Assembly (NCBI GenBank): GCA_013693915.1 | Contig: CP059264.1 | Location: 562,269-567,600 of the forward strand | Origin: Dechloromonas sp. | GTDB taxonomy: Bacteria > Pseudomonadota > Gammaproteobacteria > Burkholderiales > Rhodocyclaceae | Reading direction: 5' to 3' | Length of the DNA stretch: 5,332 nucleotides | Program-made: the position numbers and the translations under genes | In this document: in pieces, positions 1 through 5,332 of the stretch | Position numbering within the stretch: position 1 is the first letter of the stretch | Layout of the letters: each line of letters opens with the position of its first letter | Notes under the pieces: generated by a model | Told to the model about the DNA's origin: nothing | What the model saw: only the letters and a program-made list of their open reading frames with translations | Database searches by the model: none

Positions 1-75
1 CCGGAAACCGGGAATCCTGTCCTCGAGATAGCGGGCCAGCCTGGCGCAATCGAATTGGTGAATGTCACTGCTCAT
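1..75 (-). CDS. Probable phosphotransferase family protein (APH/choline kinase fold), N-terminal fragment
   Basis: Only the first 25 codons lie in the window, reading MSSDIHQFDCARLARYLEDR followed by IPGFR, with the frame open to the edge. The pattern of a short polar lead, then 'RLARYLEDRIPGF', resembles the start of bacterial aminoglycoside-phosphotransferase-like proteins related to the kinase part of human ACAD10/11 and to the levulinate-pathway kinase LvaA; such starts commonly read 'L..YL...VPGF'. No catalytic motif is visible because the Brenner-type kinase motifs lie further on. The ATG at 75-73 starts 23 bases after the stop of the histidine phosphatase on the same strand, so the two are probably one operon. 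The Shine-Dalgarno sequence is weak. Known members phosphorylate small molecules or hydroxyacyl-CoA intermediates; the substrate here is unknown. The assignment rests on a short N-terminal resemblance plus gene context, so it is moderate at best. Confidence 0.5.
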   Translation of the reverse strand, partial: MSSDIHQFDCARLARYLEDRIPGFR

Positions 76-98
76 GATGGGTGCCTGATCGACGATGT

Positions 99-769
99 TC
101 ATCCGTAGGTGACGCAATCCCGGCGCTGCGGAAGATCGAGATGCGGAATGCCGTTGAAGCTTGCCAGATGGCAGGTTTCGGCGTTGAAGAAGTACTGGCA
201 GATGCCCGTGTTCCTGATCTGCATGTTCAGTTCGATCGCGGTGCTCGCGGGCGCCTGCATCACCTGCTGGGCGAAGGCGCCCATCGGCCCGCCGGAACTG
301 ATGACCAGGACCCGCCTGCCGCCCCGGCCCTGGATGTTCTCGCGGGCAGCCGCCACGCGCTGCTGGAATTGTCCCCACGATTCGGGTAGCGGGCCGGCGA
401 GCGCGTCCTCCGACCACAGCCGCAGAGCCTGTTTCAGCCCCTTGTAGAAGTCGCGCATGCTGCCGCCGGCCTGGGCCTTCAACTCCTTCCTGTCCTCGCC
501 GAGCGCACCGTAGAGCGCATGGAAGTCGTACTCGTTCAGACGGGGATCCTCTTCGCAGGCAGCAGAGCTTCCCATGCCGCGAAAGATGGCGTCGGCGGTC
601 TGCCGATGTCGCCGCAGCGAACCGGTCACCACCCGATCGAACGCCATTCCCCGTTCGCCGAAATACTCGCCGAGCCACGCCCCTGGCGTTCGCCCAGAGG
701 CGAAAGCCGATCGTAGTTTCCTGTCCCGAAGGATGCCTGCCCGTGCCGGACCATGATGAGTTCTGCCAA
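99..769 (-). pseudogene. Histidine phosphatase family protein (phosphoglycerate mutase-like), frameshifted
   Basis: Two reading frames together make one branch-1 histidine phosphatase of about 223 residues. The 5' piece begins at TTG 769 (MAELIMVRHGQASFG...YDRLSPLGERQG) and holds the RHG motif with the phosphoacceptor histidine at residue 9. The 3' piece, in frame from about 684 to the TGA at 101-99, holds GEYFGERGMAFDRVVTGSLRRHRQTADAI, the LNEYDF motif with the likely acid/base glutamate, and VISSGGPMGAF. Reading straight on from the TTG gives a stop at 628-626 after 47 codons. One extra base in the C run at 680-683 (G on the coding strand) would restore RQGAWLGEYF. The usual second histidine of the 'SHGG' motif is a serine here (SSGG). 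Family members are cytoplasmic phosphatases or mutases of small phosphorylated molecules. The gene is co-oriented with the putative phosphotransferase and divergent from the LysR gene. An internal ATG at 647 could start only a shortened protein without RHG. A real mutation and a sequencing error cannot be distinguished here. Confidence 0.8.
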
Positions 770-774
770 AGTCC

Positions 775-780
775 CCTCCT
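775..780 (-). promoter_or_regulatory. Ribosome binding site AGGAGG for the histidine phosphatase
   Basis: The minus strand reads AGGAGGGGACTTTG, a perfect AGGAGG five bases before the TTG codon at 769-767. This supports the TTG start over the ATG at 754-752. The strong site implies the N-terminal RHG part is, or recently was, translated, which supports the frameshift reading. Confidence 0.75.
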
Positions 781-834
781 GGAGAGCGAAGGCCAAGAAT
801 AGCCGGCCGTACGATATTCGCCCAGTTTATTATC

Positions 835-852
835 TGAATGCATTATGATTCA
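835..852. repeat. Inverted repeat TGAAT-N8-ATTCA in the divergent promoter region
   Basis: TGAAT at 835-839 is the exact complement of ATTCA at 848-852, with eight bases between them. It lies between the divergent phosphatase and LysR genes, where a LysR-type regulator commonly binds to repress itself and control its divergent neighbour. It overlaps the candidate -10 hexamers of both strands. It is not a strict T-N11-A box, and five-base arms can occur by chance, so this is a candidate operator only. Confidence 0.3.
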
Positions 853-856
853 CGGC
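844..856 (+). promoter_or_regulatory. Candidate promoter core upstream of the LysR gene
   Basis: TATGAT at 844-849 matches five of six bases of the sigma-70 -10 consensus, inside a short AT-rich island in otherwise GC-rich DNA. No good -35 hexamer lies 16-18 bases upstream. The 13-base core TATGATtcACGGC recurs with only the two middle bases changed at 1928-1940, ahead of the ligase. On the minus strand the same island offers CATAAT and GATAAT as possible -10 elements for the divergent phosphatase gene. Confidence 0.35.
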
Positions 857-912
857 GGTGATAGCGGCCCCGGCACCGTCGCGGAACGCATCACCCCACG
901 CACTCAACCTCC

Positions 913-917
913 AGGAG
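913..917 (+). promoter_or_regulatory. Ribosome binding site AGGAG deciding the LysR start
   Basis: AGGAG ends eight bases before the ATG at 926. This favours a 305-residue product over the longer frame beginning at ATG 845, which would add 27 residues in front of the conserved helix-turn-helix start and would place its start codon inside the candidate -10 hexamer. Confidence 0.75.
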
Positions 918-925
918 CCGCGGAA

Positions 926-1843
926 ATGCGCCTGCCGCAGATGGACCTCAACCTGTTCCAGGTGTTTGATGCGATTTACGGCAAGCGCAACCTGACCCGT
1001 GCCGCCGAGATCCTGTGCATCACGCAACCTGCCGTCAGCAATGCGCTGGCGCGGATGCGCCGGGCCCTCAACGATCCGCTGTTCATCAGCACGCCGCAGG
1101 GCATGGTACCGACGCCACTGGCGGACAACATCGCCGGTCACGTCGGCGAGGCGCTGCAGCTGCTCAACGCCGCCTTCAGCCAGGGCGAGACCTTCGTCCC
1201 TGCAACGTCCCGGAAGATCTTCCGGGTCAGCATGCCGGACCTCGCCGAGTCCCTGCTCCTGCCGGTCCTCGGCGAGGCGCTTCAGCACGAAGCGCCGGGC
1301 ATCCGGATCGAGAGCTACTACACCGGGCGCAGCGACATTCCGCTGGAACTTGCCAACGGCAATGTCCATCTGGCGATCGACGCGCCGCTCATCGATGACC
1401 CGCAGGTCAGGCAGACCCCGCTGCCGAGCGATCGCCATGCCTGCATGCTGCGCCCCGATCATCCGTTTGCCGGTGACAGCCTGACCCTGGAAGACTACCT
1501 GGCGCTCGATCACATCCACATCTCGAGCCGACGCCATGGCCTCGGCCACGTCGACACCGCCCTGAGGAAACTCGGGCGCCGGCGCTCGATCCGGATGCGC
1601 GTCCAGCACTACCTGGTGGCGCCCCTGATAGCGCTGCGCACCGATCTCGCGCTGACGGCGCCATTGCGCCTGCTGCAAGGCTACGACGCCCGCCGCTTCG
1701 AACTCCCCTTCGAGTTGCCGCCTCTCGAATGGCACTGCTATTGGCATCGCAGCATGGATCACGACCAGGCCAATATCTGGCTGCGCGGCAAGTTCACCGT
1801 GGCGATCGCCGCGCTGCAGGGCGAGCCGCCGCACGTCGGGTAG
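926..1843 (+). CDS. LysR-family transcriptional regulator (NahR/NodD-like subgroup)
   Basis: This is a 305-residue DNA-binding regulator of normal LysR length. Residues 7-66 form the winged helix-turn-helix (DLNLFQVFDAIYGKRNLTRA, then TQPAVSNALARMRRALNDPL and the wing FISTPQGMVPTPLA). A linker helix follows, and residues about 95-298 form the periplasmic-binding-protein-like effector domain, starting RKIFRVSMPDLAESLLLP. The C-terminal pattern WHRSMDHDQANIWLR is typical of the NahR/DntR/NodD/LinR branch, whose members respond to aromatic acids and related inducers. The true effector cannot be read from sequence. The start at 926 is chosen from its AGGAG site and from the usual short lead before the helix-turn-helix. 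It is divergent from the phosphatase-phosphotransferase genes and followed on the same strand by the acyl-CoA synthetase, so it may control either or both. The family assignment is firm; targets are inference. Confidence 0.95.
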   Translation: MRLPQMDLNLFQVFDAIYGKRNLTRAAEILCITQPAVSNALARMRRALNDPLFISTPQGMVPTPLADNIAGHVGEALQLLNAAFSQGETFVPATSRKIFRVSMPDLAESLLLPVLGEALQHEAPGIRIESYYTGRSDIPLELANGNVHLAIDAPLIDDPQVRQTPLPSDRHACMLRPDHPFAGDSLTLEDYLALDHIHISSRRHGLGHVDTALRKLGRRRSIRMRVQHYLVAPLIALRTDLALTAPLRLLQGYDARRFELPFELPPLEWHCYWHRSMDHDQANIWLRGKFTVAIAALQGEPPHVG

Positions 1844-2029
1844 CGGACAGGCGTCAGGCGCAGCCCGTTGGCCGTTGCGCCCCGGAGATCCCCCGTTCCG
1901 AGGGGCTCACGGGCCTCGCGCTTTGTATATGATGTACGGCATGCCTTGGTGTGAGCGCGACCGCGATGCGCGCGCCGCCTCAAGGGTTGAATTTCGCCAA
2001 GCCCAAACACAACCGGAGAAAGAGACACC
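1844..2029 (+). other. Intergenic region between the LysR and ligase genes, with weak dyads
   Basis: The 186 bases hold no gene. GCCCGT at 1863-1868 pairs with ACGGGC at 1909-1914 and encloses a smaller CCCC/GGGG stem at 1892-1905; this could act as a weak terminator for the LysR gene, but the following TTT is short. GGCATGCC at 1938-1945 is an eight-base palindrome beside the candidate promoter. The spacing and separate promoter-like core suggest the ligase can be transcribed independently of the LysR gene. Confidence 0.4.
1928..1940 (+). promoter_or_regulatory. Candidate promoter core upstream of the acyl-CoA synthetase
   Basis: TATGATgtACGGC contains a five-of-six -10 hexamer in the AT-rich stretch TTTGTATATGATGTAC. 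It matches the core at 844-856 in 11 of 13 positions. No convincing -35 is present, as would fit an activator-dependent promoter. The T at 1924 and A at 1936 also satisfy a T-N11-A spacing with flanking GTA/TAC dyad symmetry, the loose signature of a LysR-type binding site, though such a short pattern is common by chance. Confidence 0.35.
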
Positions 2030-3670
2030 ATGACAATGGGATTGATGCAGGATGGCCCGCTGCTGATTTCGACGCTGATCGAGCACGCGTCCAGGTTTCA
2101 CAAGGATGCCGAGATCGTGTCGCGAACCTGCGAAGGTCCAGTTCACCGCTGCACCTACGGCGACATTTCCCGCCGGGCGAAGCAGGTCGCAAATGCCCTG
2201 GCGGAACTCGGCGTCAGGCCCGGCGACCGGGTCGCGACGCTGGCGTGGAACGGCTACAGGCACATGGAACTCTACTATGGCGTCTCCGGCTCCGGCGCGG
2301 TGCTGCATACGATCAACCCGCGCCTTTTCCCCGAGCAGATCGAGTACATCGCCAATCACGCCGAGGACCAGTTTCTCTTCTTCGACCTGACCTTCGTTCC
2401 GCTGATCGAGAAACTGGCGCCGCTGATGAAGACGGTGAAGGGTTTCGTGCTGATGACCGACCGCAGCCACATGCCCGAGTGCGCCATTCCCGGACTGCTC
2501 TGCTACGAGGAACTGGTCGGCCGCCAGAGCAGCGAATACGAATGGCCGGTGTTCGACGAAAACACTGCGTCGTCGCTCTGCTATACGTCGGGAACGACCG
2601 GCAATCCGAAGGGCGTTCTCTACTCGCACCGCTCTTCGGTGCTGCATTCCTTCTCGGCCTGCTCTGCCGATGTGCTGGGACTCGGCGCGAAGGACTCGGC
2701 GCTGCTGATCGTTCCGATGTTCCACGTCAACGCCTGGGGCATGCCCTATGCCGGCGCCATGTGTGGCGCCAGGCTGGTGATGCCCGGCCCGGCACTCGAC
2801 GGCAAGAGCGTCTATGAACTGATGCGCGACGAGAAGGTGACGCTCGCTCTCGGCGTCCCGACCGTCTGGCTCATGCTGTTCCAGCACGTCGACGCCAACC
2901 GGCTCGTGCCGCGCGACGATCTCTGTGTCGAGCGCGTCGTCATCGGCGGCTCGGCGGCGCCACGCGCCATGTGCGAGAAATTCGAGACCCAGTTCGGCGC
3001 CTTCGTCGTGCACGCCTGGGGGATGACCGAGATGTCGCCGCTGGGAACGGTCTGCAACCTGCTGCCCAAGCACAAGGACTACTCGCTCGACCAGCGCCTG
3101 AACCTGCAGGTCAAGCAGGGACGCGCGATCTACGGCGTCGACATGAAGATCACCGACGACGAGGGCAACCGGCTGCCGCATGACGGCAAGGCCTTCGGCC
3201 ATCTGATGGTGCGCGGCCCCTGGGTCACCAAGGGCTACCTGAAGGGCGAAGGCGGCGAGATCCTCGATGCCGAGGGCTTCTTCGACACCGGCGACGTCGC
3301 CACCATCGACCCCGATGGCTACATGCAGATCACCGACCGCGCGAAGGACGTGATCAAGTCGGGCGGCGAATGGATCTCGTCGATCGACCTCGAGAATGCG
3401 GCGGTCGGGCACCCCGCCGTGGCGGAGGCCGCGGTGATCGGCGTCGCCCATGCCAAGTGGCAGGAGCGCCCGCTGCTGATCGTCGTCAGGAAATCCGGCC
3501 AGGAACTCACCCGCGAGGAGATGCTGGGATTCCTCGACGGCAAGGTCGCCAGGTGGTGGCTGCCCGAAGATGTCGTGTTCGTCGACGACCTGCCGCACAC
3601 GGCCACCGGCAAGCTGCAGAAGATGAAGTTGCGCGAGCTGTTCAGGGATTACCGGTTCCCCGAAAACTGA
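2030..3670 (+). CDS. AMP-forming acyl-CoA synthetase (medium-chain / 3-(methylthio)propionyl-CoA ligase type)
   Basis: This 546-residue cytoplasmic enzyme should convert a carboxylic acid, ATP and CoA to acyl-CoA, AMP and pyrophosphate. It is full length with all ANL-superfamily motifs: P-loop [11 protein letters not shown] at 185-195, [10 protein letters not shown] at 231-240, WGMTEMSP at 330-337, FDTGD at 418-422, [15 protein letters not shown] at 436-450, and TATGKLQK with the adenylation lysine at K528. The N-terminal GLMQDGPLL and the [10 protein letters not shown] segment resemble the AlkK/DmdB branch, which takes medium-chain fatty acids or 3-methylthiopropionate. The substrate is therefore not settled; general annotation as a fatty-acid-CoA ligase would also fit. 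ATG 2030 follows GGAGA at 2015-2019, ten bases upstream, and a second purine run AGAGA; ATG 2036 is possible. It stands alone after the LysR gene, which is its most likely regulator by position. No partner beta-oxidation gene is in view. Confidence 0.93.
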   Translation: MTMGLMQDGPLLISTLIEHASRFHKDAEIVSRTCEGPVHRCTYGDISRRAKQVANALAELGVRPGDRVATLAWNGYRHMELYYGVSGSGAVLHTINPRLFPEQIEYIANHAEDQFLFFDLTFVPLIEKLAPLMKTVKGFVLMTDRSHMPECAIPGLLCYEELVGRQSSEYEWPVFDENTASSLCYTSGTTGNPKGVLYSHRSSVLHSFSACSADVLGLGAKDSALLIVPMFHVNAWGMPYAGAMCGARLVMPGPALDGKSVYELMRDEKVTLALGVPTVWLMLFQHVDANRLVPRDDLCVERVVIGGSAAPRAMCEKFETQFGAFVVHAWGMTEMSPLGTVCNLLPKHKDYSLDQRLNLQVKQGRAIYGVDMKITDDEGNRLPHDGKAFGHLMVRGPWVTKGYLKGEGGEILDAEGFFDTGDVATIDPDGYMQITDRAKDVIKSGGEWISSIDLENAAVGHPAVAEAAVIGVAHAKWQERPLLIVVRKSGQELTREEMLGFLDGKVARWWLPEDVVFVDDLPHTATGKLQKMKLRELFRDYRFPEN

Positions 3671-3738
3671 TATTGCTCCAGGGAGTCCGTCAGGCCCGGT
3701 TTCCCCTGGCCAGACGCCGCTCGCCTCCGGAAGCCCGT

Positions 3739-3818
3739 ACCGCGACGGTTGCGGTCGACCGCCACGATCGGGCGAAAATGCTCCCGGATATCCGGACTGA
3801 GCCTCGAGCAACGCTCGA
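3739..3818. repeat. Cluster of short perfect palindromes and hairpins
   Basis: Within 80 bases there are: ACCGC/GCGGT (3739-3743 with 3751-3755); the perfect 12-base palindrome GCGGTCGACCGC (3751-3762); the perfect 12-base palindrome CCGGATATCCGG (3784-3795); and TCGAGC-AAC-GCTCGA (3804-3818), a six-bp stem with a three-base loop. They alternate rather than form one structure. No T tract follows any of them. Role unknown; GC-rich DNA raises the chance background. Confidence 0.5.
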
Positions 3819-3937
3819 CGCCGTTACCGGACTCGCCCAGGTCCGTGCGCCGGCGTGCGCGAAACCGCCATTTGCCGATTCCCGCGCTTCCGGGTCACGC
3901 CGCCACATCCCGGAGCCAGCGATCATGAGCGCCTGAC

Positions 3938-3967
3938 GAATTTTCGGCGAGCGTGAATTTTCTCACG
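3938..3967. repeat. Direct repeat GAATTTTC with an overlapping small hairpin
   Basis: GAATTTTC occurs at 3938-3945 and again at 3955-3962, seventeen bases apart. The second copy sits in the loop of CGTGA (3952-3956) paired with TCACG (3963-3967). These AT-rich octamers stand out from the GC-rich surroundings and resemble the AATTTTTCGC copies further on. The spacing is about one and a half helical turns, so cooperative same-face protein binding is not favoured. Confidence 0.4.
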
Positions 3968-4039
3968 GTCGGTCCGGGCGCGATCGCGATAGCCTGATGT
4001 CGTATTGAGGGCTGCCATCCCGGCTTCCGCAATCGGCGA

Positions 4040-4086
4040 CGCCAATTCTTTCGCAATTCTCCGGTGATGGCGGCGAAAAATTGGCG
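4040..4086. repeat. Long inverted repeat (14-bp stem with one bulge, 18-base loop)
   Basis: The arm CGCCAATTCTTTCGC (4040-4054) pairs with GCGAAAAATTGGCG (4073-4086): eight bp, a single bulged C at 4048, then six bp, with a loop at 4055-4072. This is the strongest dyad in the window. It lies about 445 bases before the VpsR-like gene. The 3' side is followed by GCCTTGCC rather than a T tract on either strand, so it is not a standard intrinsic terminator. It could be a structured leader, a small-RNA element, a cruciform or a spread-out operator. Confidence 0.6.
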
Positions 4087-4464
4087 GCCTTGCCGGAATC
4101 CTCGCCTGGCAGCGTGTTCCCGGTAACCAGACATAGGCACGAGCAAGATGCGCAACGACTCCCGATCACTGGCGAAGGCCATCCTGGCAATGTCGGCGGC
4201 CCCTGTTTACGGTCGCGGGCTGGGCGAGAAGGTGCTTGCCCGACGTGAGCTCTGCCTCGTTCCGACAAGCGGCGCCCTCTTTGCCGCGCGCCGGCTGTTG
4301 AAGGCGACGCATGCCCCGGGTGAACGAACCACCGGCGCGGCGGTCCAGAACTTCTCCTGGTTATCCCTTCAGGCGGATGCCACGAATTTTTCGCAACAGG
4401 CCGCCGCTCTTCCTCCTCGCGCCGCTCATGTTTCGGCATTGAGCCCGCGCGCATCTCTGCAGTA

Positions 4465-4533
4465 ATGACATCTGCCTGGTTCCGCCCTGCAGGCGGAAGT
4501 GGGCACCCAGTGAATCGGCGAACGCGAAAATGA
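4465..4533 (+). other. 22-codon mini-ORF overlapping the VpsR-like start codon
   Basis: The frame ATG 4465 to TGA 4533 encodes MTSAWFRPAGGSGHPVNRRT followed by RK. Its stop overlaps the next start as ATGA (4530-4533), a classic arrangement for translational coupling, and its own start overlaps the stop of an upstream frame as TAATG (4463-4467). The VpsR-like gene has no good Shine-Dalgarno site of its own, which would fit coupling. The mini-ORF also lacks one, and a 69-base frame can arise by chance. Confidence 0.22.
4480..4498. repeat. Perfect dyad TTCCGCC-N5-GGCGGAA ahead of the VpsR-like gene
   Basis: TTCCGCC at 4480-4486 is complementary to GGCGGAA at 4492-4498 with a five-base loop CTGCA, ending 31 bases before the ATG. 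As DNA it could be a repressor or autoregulatory operator; as RNA it would make a seven-bp GC-rich hairpin close to the start region and could limit translation. The CAGGCGGA of its right half also occurs at 4370-4377. No T tract follows, so it is not a terminator. Confidence 0.45.
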
Positions 4534-5332
4534 CAACACGGCACGTATTGGCGATCGATCCGCAAGACCATCTGGGCGATCAGCGCGTCCGGATGGCGGC
4601 CGACGCCCAGGTTCTCCATAGCGCGGGCAACGTGGCCGCGGCAAAGGAGATCCTCCACGCGAATCAATGCAATGTCGGACTGGTGGTCTTCGACTCCCTG
4701 GCGCCGCTGTTCCGCGATGAAATCGAGCAATTGATTTCAGCCACCCCGACGACCGAGTGGATCGCCATCGTCACTCCCGAAGCGATCCGCTCCAGGGCGT
4801 TGCAGGCGTTCATCCTGAACGCCTTTCACGACTACCATACCCTTCCGGTCGACCCGCAGCGCCTGGCAATGAGCATCGGCCATGCCTGCGGCAGGGCGGG
4901 ACTGCGCCTGGCCCTAGCCGATCCGGGCGACGCATCCGGACGCTTCGACATCATCGGCGCCAGTCCGGTGATGGCGAACTTCTTCCGCAAGCTCGAGAAG
5001 GTGGTCGACATCGATCTGCCGGTGCTGATCGGTGGCGAGTCGGGTACCGGCAAGGAACTGGTGGCGAAGGCCATTCACGGCCATTCGTCGCGTTCCCGAA
5101 AGCCTTTCGTCGTCGTCAACTGCGCCGCCATCCCGACCAATCTGATCCAGGCCGAGTTGTTCGGGCACGAGAAGGGTGCGTTCACCGGGGCGACCGAGCG
5201 CAAGATCGGCAAGATCGAGGCCGCGAATGGCGGCGTGCTGTTTCTTGACGAAATTGGCGACTTGCCGCCCGACCTTCAGGGCAATCTCCTGCGCGTCCTG
5301 CAGGAGCAAACCATTACCCGCCTCGGGTCAAC
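4530..5332 (+). CDS. Sigma-54-dependent transcriptional activator, VpsR-like, 3' end beyond the window
   Basis: The frame is open to the window edge, giving 267 residues ([20 protein letters not shown]...[10 protein letters not shown]). Residues 1 to about 125 are a receiver-like domain; residues from about 138 are the AAA+ domain of bacterial enhancer-binding proteins, with Walker A GESGTGKE at 169-176, the sigma-54 contact loop GAFTGA at 216-221 and Walker B VLFLDE at 236-241. The receiver is degenerate: D55 sits where a phosphoacceptor would, but the conserved lysine of the usual 'KP' motif is L105 in DYHTLPVDP. That DYHTLP segment resembles VpsR, the activator of Vibrio exopolysaccharide genes that responds to c-di-GMP. 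A C-terminal Fis-type helix-turn-helix is expected but not visible. ATG 4530 is the first usable start after an in-frame TGA at 4440-4442; its Shine-Dalgarno site is poor. Exopolysaccharide or biofilm control is inference from family. Confidence 0.93.
   Translation, partial: MTTRHVLAIDPQDHLGDQRVRMAADAQVLHSAGNVAAAKEILHANQCNVGLVVFDSLAPLFRDEIEQLISATPTTEWIAIVTPEAIRSRALQAFILNAFHDYHTLPVDPQRLAMSIGHACGRAGLRLALADPGDASGRFDIIGASPVMANFFRKLEKVVDIDLPVLIGGESGTGKELVAKAIHGHSSRSRKPFVVVNCAAIPTNLIQAELFGHEKGAFTGATERKIGKIEAANGGVLFLDEIGDLPPDLQGNLLRVLQEQTITRLGS

Larger units (their letters stand above)
3671..4529. other. Long region without a convincing gene, rich in inverted repeats
   Basis: No frame in these 859 bases shows recognisable protein, strong Shine-Dalgarno site or the third-position bias of the neighbours over a useful length. 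Just after the ligase stop, CCAGGG (3678-3683) can pair with CCCTGG (3704-3709), but the loop is 20 bases and no T tract follows, so a terminator is not clear. The rest contains a palindrome cluster (3739-3818), a small CGTGA/TCACG hairpin (3952-3967), a long hairpin (4040-4086), a CCGGAA/TTCCCGG dyad (4093-4123) and a dyad just ahead of the next gene. I found no good sigma-54 promoter (TGG-N10-GC with the flanking consensus) and no tRNA. It could be the long untranslated leader and regulatory region of the VpsR-like gene, contain a small RNA, or be gene remnants. Confidence 0.6.

Noticed and set aside
830..1834. A 334-codon open frame on the minus strand
   Set aside because: It is the antisense shadow of the LysR gene, whose protein has full family motifs and a ribosome binding site.
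3678..3709. Possible intrinsic terminator after the ligase (CCAGGG/CCCTGG)
   Set aside because: Six-bp stem with a 20-base loop and no T tract on the plus strand.
1907..3811. A 634-codon open frame on the minus strand
   Set aside because: It is antisense to the complete acyl-CoA synthetase. Its protein is low-complexity in style (rich in R, A, G, H, Q, V) and matches no known family, as expected for a GC-rich shadow frame.
3370..3936. A 188-codon plus-strand frame running from inside the ligase gene into the gap
   Set aside because: The first half is an out-of-frame shadow of the ligase; the part beyond 3670 has no motif and no separate start signal.
4104..4122. Possible sigma-54 promoter around CTGGCAGCGTGTTCCCG
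   Set aside because: The -24 TGGCA part is present, but at the proper spacing the -12 element reads CC instead of GC and the flanks are poor.
4148..4465. A 105-codon plus-strand frame (MRNDSRSLAKAILAMSAAPV...) in the long gap
   Set aside because: No family resemblance, weak ribosome binding site, and third-position bias that fades toward its 3' end. It could be a small gene, but support is too thin; its stop forms the TAATG junction noted above.
3963..4730. A 255-codon minus-strand frame covering much of the long gap
   Set aside because: Its first 67 or so codons are antisense to the VpsR-like receiver domain, and the remainder is arginine/proline-rich with no recognisable motif or ribosome binding site.
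4757..5248. A 163-codon plus-strand frame
   Set aside because: Out-of-frame shadow of the VpsR-like gene, which carries Walker A, GAFTGA and Walker B in the other frame.

Overview
The window is GC-rich bacterial chromosomal DNA with strong G/C preference at third codon positions. The gene types, a NahR/NodD-type LysR regulator, a DmdB/AlkK-type acyl-CoA ligase and a VpsR-type sigma-54 activator, suggest a betaproteobacterium, perhaps of the Rhodocyclales/Accumulibacter kind. That placement is inference from protein style; no rRNA or other marker is present.

Left part (1-769), minus strand: a histidine phosphatase gene, followed 23 bases later by the first 25 codons of a probable APH-type phosphotransferase that leaves the window. 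The phosphatase reading frame is broken by an apparent one-base loss near 676-684. This is either a real pseudogene or an assembly error in a short C run.

Middle part (770-3670): a 156-base divergent intergenic region, then on the plus strand a LysR-type regulator (926-1843) and, 186 bases further, a complete AMP-forming acyl-CoA synthetase (2030-3670). The regions ahead of both plus-strand genes contain the same AT-rich core, TATGATnnACGGC, which may mark similar promoters or a shared operator. A reasonable reading is a small carboxylic-acid or acyl-CoA catabolic locus: the ligase activates an acid to its CoA ester, the LysR protein senses an acid or aromatic-like effector, and the divergent kinase/phosphatase pair works on related intermediates. 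The substrate cannot be told from sequence.

Right part (3671-5332): 859 bases without a convincing gene, unusually rich in inverted repeats (notably a 14-bp bulged hairpin at 4040-4086). It is followed by the 5' two-thirds or so of a sigma-54-dependent activator resembling VpsR (4530 to the window end). Its receiver domain is degenerate but its Walker A, GAFTGA and Walker B motifs are intact. A 22-codon mini-ORF ends by overlapping its start codon.

No mobile element, CRISPR array, tRNA or rRNA is visible. I did not find a clearly new biological system. The most unusual parts are the structured leader region of the VpsR-like gene and the frameshifted phosphatase.
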